From Deltaproteobacteria bacterium (lineage in GTDB: Bacteria; Desulfobacterota_B; Binatia; UBA9968), in contig JAUXIP010000074.1 in the NCBI GenBank assembly GCA_030620935.1, positions 1 through 8,171 on the forward strand: a stretch of DNA of 8,171 bases, in the 5' to 3' direction. The translations under genes were made by a program, and so were the position numbers. Every line of letters begins with the position of its first letter. The first letter of the stretch is position 1. The notes under the pieces are model-generated. The model saw only the letters and a list, made by a program, of their open reading frames with translations, did not search any database and had not been told where the DNA came from. Of this stretch, positions 5,688-8,171 are shown one piece after another.

Positions 5688-6010
5688 CTCGAAAATTAAA
5701 ATCAGCAACGTCCCGTAGCCACGAAGAGGCAACAATAGACAGTTTTCGCAAAGACCCGGCGTTTGCGGCGGAATATTTGAACTCCATCCTTGAGGAAGGC
5801 GACCAAGAGGAATTAATGCTCGCGCTACGCCGTATGTCCGAAGCTTTCGGCGGCGTACAAAAACTGGCGGAAGAGGCGAAGTTAAACGCCAATACCCTCT
5901 ACCGTACGCTTTCGTCGAAAGGCAACCCCGAACTCAAGAGCCTGAGAGCTGTCCTGCGGGCGATGGGAATGCAGCTTACTGTCCGACCGCTGCGGAAACG
6001 CGTAGCGTGA
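5684..6010 (+). CDS. HigA-like antitoxin with Xre-type helix-turn-helix
   Basis: A 108-residue DNA-binding protein of the COG3636 probable-addiction-module antidote family. The N-terminal half carries DPAFAAEYLNSILEEGDQEELMLALRRMSEAFGG (24-57), diagnostic for this family. It is followed by a helix-turn-helix at about 57-78 (GVQKLAEEAKLNANTLYRTLS) and a short C-terminal helix LKSLRAVLRAMGMQL. It should bind and neutralise the preceding toxin and repress the shared promoter, probably at the palindrome 5344-5353. The ATG at 5684 overlaps the toxin stop by 4 nt. Downstream it converges with the second MFS gene, with 85 bp between the two stops and no clear terminator. Confidence 0.9.
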   Translation: MTRKLKSATSRSHEEATIDSFRKDPAFAAEYLNSILEEGDQEELMLALRRMSEAFGGVQKLAEEAKLNANTLYRTLSSKGNPELKSLRAVLRAMGMQLTVRPLRKRVA

Positions 6011-6095
6011 TCTGATTCGTATTCGGTCCGAAAAAACATCAACACGAGCACGTAACTTACAGAGTGCCGGCTCGAAGTAACACGAACACGATCCT

Positions 6096-7340
6096 TTAGA
6101 GTTCTCCGCGCCCGACTGTTTCCCTAACTGAGAATGTTAGCAGCGCGGCCGTGATGATGGATGAGACGGCGAATAGTGAGAAGGCGGCGCTGTAAGCGAT
6201 ATGCTCCGCCACTAACGCAAAGAGAACCGGACTGATTATCTGCCCGACCTCGCCGATCAGACGCCAAAAGCCGAAGAACCGCCCGCGCGCGGTCGCAGGC
6301 GCCATGTCCGCGCCGAGCACCTGCATGCTGCCGGCCGTGACCGCCTGGCCGCCGTGAATCCAAAAAAAGCCCGCGACGAAACTGGCGAAGCTCCAGTGCC
6401 AGTGCGCCCCCCACGCGAGAAACATGAGACCGAGCGCGATCAAGAAGAATCCCGGCACCATCGTGGTTTTACGCCCGAACCGGTCCATCAGATAACCGCA
6501 CGAGAGCGTAATCGGAATGGCAATGATGCTGGTGGTCGTCGCCAGCCAGCCTAATAATTGCGGGCCTGTATTGTACGCATACGTCGCGTACAGCAACAGC
6601 GTCCCTCCCCAAAGCACACTCCGCGTCGCCGACGCGAAAAACTGCGCCAGGAAAAAGCCCCGATACCTGGCATCGAGCATCATCCTCAGCAGCTCGCGCG
6701 TGCTTATGTGATCCTCTTCCTTCTTACCCGCCCGCCTGCTTCCTCCGACCATCGACTCCCGCACGAGGAAAAAGCTCGGCACGATGGCGAGAGACGCCAG
6801 GGCCCCGTGCACGAAGAACGGCACGCGGATGCTCCAGGTCGCGAGGAATCCGCCGAGCGCCGGTCCCAGCAGCTTGCCGGCGCCTTCAATGCCCACCATG
6901 CCGCTCATCTGCCGTCCGCGCTCGCGGTTTTTGCCGACGTCGGCGATAATCGCCAGGCGCGCTTGCCGCCATATCTGCATCGCGGCGCCGCCCAGAAAGC
7001 GAAAAAGCAACAATTGCGGGAACGTCCGCGCGACAGCCGTAAGGCAAGATGAAGCCGTCATCAGAAGCGGCCCGGCGAAGAGCATAGGACGGCGGCCGAG
7101 ACGATCGACCAGAAAACCGGTCGGGACCGCCGCGACTAAACCCCCGAGCGAGTGCATCACGATGACCAGCGCAGCAACGCCAAATCCGATATCGAACGAC
7201 TTGGCAAACACCGGTATCGCGGGCGTAGCGATGCTGTAGCCCAAGGCGAGGATAAAGGCCGGGAAATATAAAGTTAGGAGTTGGAAAAGGGAAAGGACCC
7301 CGCCGGTTTCATCTTTTTTTGAGTCGTCAACTTTGGACAT
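6096..7340 (-). CDS. MFS permease, drug:H+ antiporter-like
   Basis: A 414-residue inner-membrane protein with about 12 hydrophobic segments and a basic/acidic cytoplasmic loop at residues about 198-220. GFLVDRLGRRP (75-85) is MFS motif A, with a second copy GYLMDRFGRK (282-291) in the C-terminal half. GKLLGPALGG (155-164) matches motif C, the antiporter signature of the 12/14-segment drug exporters. An efflux role is therefore inferred, although sugar and metabolite exporters can share these motifs. The ATG at 7340 is the only usual start: an in-frame TAG lies 24 bp upstream. The ribosome site is weak. It is not closely similar to the other MFS protein in the window, which belongs to the OxlT-like branch. 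It is divergent from the PEP-mutase-family gene. Confidence 0.88.
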   Translation of the reverse strand: MSKVDDSKKDETGGVLSLFQLLTLYFPAFILALGYSIATPAIPVFAKSFDIGFGVAALVIVMHSLGGLVAAVPTGFLVDRLGRRPMLFAGPLLMTASSCLTAVARTFPQLLLFRFLGGAAMQIWRQARLAIIADVGKNRERGRQMSGMVGIEGAGKLLGPALGGFLATWSIRVPFFVHGALASLAIVPSFFLVRESMVGGSRRAGKKEEDHISTRELLRMMLDARYRGFFLAQFFASATRSVLWGGTLLLYATYAYNTGPQLLGWLATTTSIIAIPITLSCGYLMDRFGRKTTMVPGFFLIALGLMFLAWGAHWHWSFASFVAGFFWIHGGQAVTAGSMQVLGADMAPATARGRFFGFWRLIGEVGQIISPVLFALVAEHIAYSAAFSLFAVSSIITAALLTFSVRETVGRGEL

Positions 7341-7364
7341 GCAGGACGCAATGCTTTCCCACTA

Positions 7365-7393
7365 TGAATAACCGGACGGAAAAACTTCGTCAA
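7365..7393 (-). promoter_or_regulatory. Possible promoter for the minus-strand MFS gene
   Basis: On the minus strand TTGACG (plus 7388-7393; 5 of 6) is separated by 17 bp from TATTCA (plus 7365-7370; 3 of 6). It would start transcription near 7358, giving a leader of about 18 nt. The good -35 and spacing are partly offset by the poor -10. Confidence 0.35.
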
Positions 7394-7424
7394 ACGGAAT
7401 CAGAGAAATGCCACCATTCGAGAC

Positions 7425-7453
7425 TTGACCGTAAGCCACAATCCGTGTGTAAG
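7425..7453 (+). promoter_or_regulatory. Promoter for the PEP-mutase-family gene
   Basis: TTGACC (7425-7430; 5 of 6) is followed by 17 bp and TGTAAG (7448-7453; 4 of 6). Transcription would start near 7460, leaving a leader of about 27 nt that includes the ribosome site at 7476-7481. It lies 31 bp from the opposing MFS promoter, a normal divergent arrangement. Confidence 0.45.
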
Positions 7454-7486
7454 CTCATAGCAGCTTGAAGTCCGCAGGAGGTCATC

Positions 7487-8171
7487 ATGGATCCAATCCT
7501 TGCCGCAGTCCTTGCCGCGACCAATGAGAAGAGCCGGAGGCTGAGAGAGCTCGTTGGAGCCGCGGAGATTCTCGTCATGCCCGGGGCCTACGATATGCTG
7601 AGCGCCCGTTTATTCGAGCAAATGGGCTTCAAGGCCATCCAAGGGACGAGCAGCGGCATTGCCACCGCTTTGGGATACGCGGACGGTGAGGTCATGAGCC
7701 GGGAACTCTTCGTGGAAGTATCGGGCAAATTGGCTGCAGCCGTATCGGTCCCGTTCAACGCCGACGGCGAGCGCGGCTATGGCGACGAACATACAATCCA
7801 AGAAACCATCCGCTCGCTTATCGCCGCGGGTGTCGCGGGAATGAATCTGGAAGACGGCACGCGCTCAAAGCCCGGCGGCTCCCGCGGGTTGGTCGATCTG
7901 TCGCTGCAGCTCCAGAAGATTAGAGCCATGATGGAAACCAAGCGCGCTCTCGGCAGCGAGTTTTTTCTCAATGCCAGAGTCGACGCGCTCCAAGTCATGA
8001 CCGACGATCCGAAGAAGGCGCTGGATGAAGCCATCCGTCGCGGCAATGCCTACGCCGAAGCGGGTGGTGACTGTATTTTCTACTTGAATCTTCATTCGCG
8101 GGACACCATAGGCACCGTCGTCAAGGAAGTCCATGCACCCGTCAGCATATTCGCCGGGCCCCAGTCACCCA
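7487..8171 (+). CDS. Isocitrate lyase / PEP mutase family enzyme (3' end cut off)
   Basis: 228 codons are open from the ATG at 7487 to the window edge; the family is usually about 250-290 residues, so only the C-terminus is missing. AGGAGG (7476-7481) lies 5 nt before the ATG. The alpha/beta-barrel motifs are in order: VMPGAYDMLSARLFEQMGFKA (30-50), GTSSGIATALGYADGE (53-68), VPFNADGERGYGD (88-100), GMNLEDGT (118-125), FFLNARVDAL and the distal VHAPVSIFAGP. D93 and E122 are likely Mg ligands. NADxExGYG in place of DADTGYG places it with the NADFExGYG-type members annotated as carboxyvinyl-carboxyphosphonate phosphorylmutase, oxaloacetate decarboxylase or 2-methylisocitrate lyase-like. It probably makes or breaks a C-C bond next to a 2-oxo acid. 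True P-C bond formation is not indicated, because no phosphonate genes are near. Confidence 0.85.
   Translation, partial: MDPILAAVLAATNEKSRRLRELVGAAEILVMPGAYDMLSARLFEQMGFKAIQGTSSGIATALGYADGEVMSRELFVEVSGKLAAAVSVPFNADGERGYGDEHTIQETIRSLIAAGVAGMNLEDGTRSKPGGSRGLVDLSLQLQKIRAMMETKRALGSEFFLNARVDALQVMTDDPKKALDEAIRRGNAYAEAGGDCIFYLNLHSRDTIGTVVKEVHAPVSIFAGPQSP

Noticed and set aside
6025..6040. TTCGG-T-CCGAA followed by an A run as a terminator between antitoxin and MFS genes
   Set aside because: The run is A on the plus strand and precedes the stem on the minus strand, so neither direction gives stem then U-tract; the 1-nt loop is also not feasible.
6042..6090. AACACGAGCACG and AACACGAACACG as a direct repeat
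   Set aside because: A single pair of 12-mers with one mismatch in simple ACG-rich sequence is not significant.

Overview
The window is a bacterial chromosome segment of moderately high G+C. It is gene-dense, with short intergenic gaps, Shine-Dalgarno sites and some GTG/TTG starts. No rRNA, tRNA, CRISPR array, transposase or phage gene was seen. The gene mix is a signal-less THI5/SsuA-like binding protein, a REG-2-like HAD hydrolase, a VOC protein, a GxxYGW-type MFS permease and a PEP-mutase-family lyase. From general knowledge this suggests an uncultured soil or subsurface lineage of the deltaproteobacterial, Methylomirabilota, Binatota or Tectomicrobia type. No marker gene is present, so that placement is only an impression.

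Layout. (1) 1-1235, minus strand: pncA (nicotinamidase) followed downstream by an inositol-monophosphatase/CysQ-like phosphatase that runs off the left edge. (2) 1236-1324: a compact divergent control region. It holds a strong sigma70-like promoter for pncA and a perfect 8-bp inverted repeat whose half-sites straddle the -35 box, 21 bp centre to centre. (3) 1325-3562, plus strand: a probable three-gene operon of HAD hydrolase, VOC-fold metalloprotein and cytoplasmic NMT1/THI5-like binding protein. (4) 3563-3962: a 400-bp stretch with no credible gene, full of short tandem and inverted repeats. (5) 3963-5255: an OxlT/monocarboxylate-like MFS permease. (6) 5367-6010: a HigB/HigA-type toxin-antitoxin pair with a 4-nt overlap. 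(7) 6096-7340, minus strand: a second MFS permease of drug:H+ antiporter type, convergent with the antitoxin gene. (8) 7341-7486: a divergent promoter region. (9) 7487 to the right edge, plus strand: an isocitrate lyase/PEP mutase family enzyme, cut off by the window.

How the genes may work together. PncA serves NAD salvage, and the phosphatase next to it may remove phosphate from a nucleotide or inositol phosphate; both probably share the pncA promoter. The HAD-VOC-binding protein group could be a small-molecule uptake/sensing and modification cassette, but no substrate can be named and no ABC permease or ATPase is present. The toxin-antitoxin pair and the repeat-rich block suggest an accessory or rearranged segment between the two transporters. 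Most of the window is ordinary metabolism and transport. The points most worth a second look are the pncA operator, the HAD-VOC-binding protein cassette and the repeat block.
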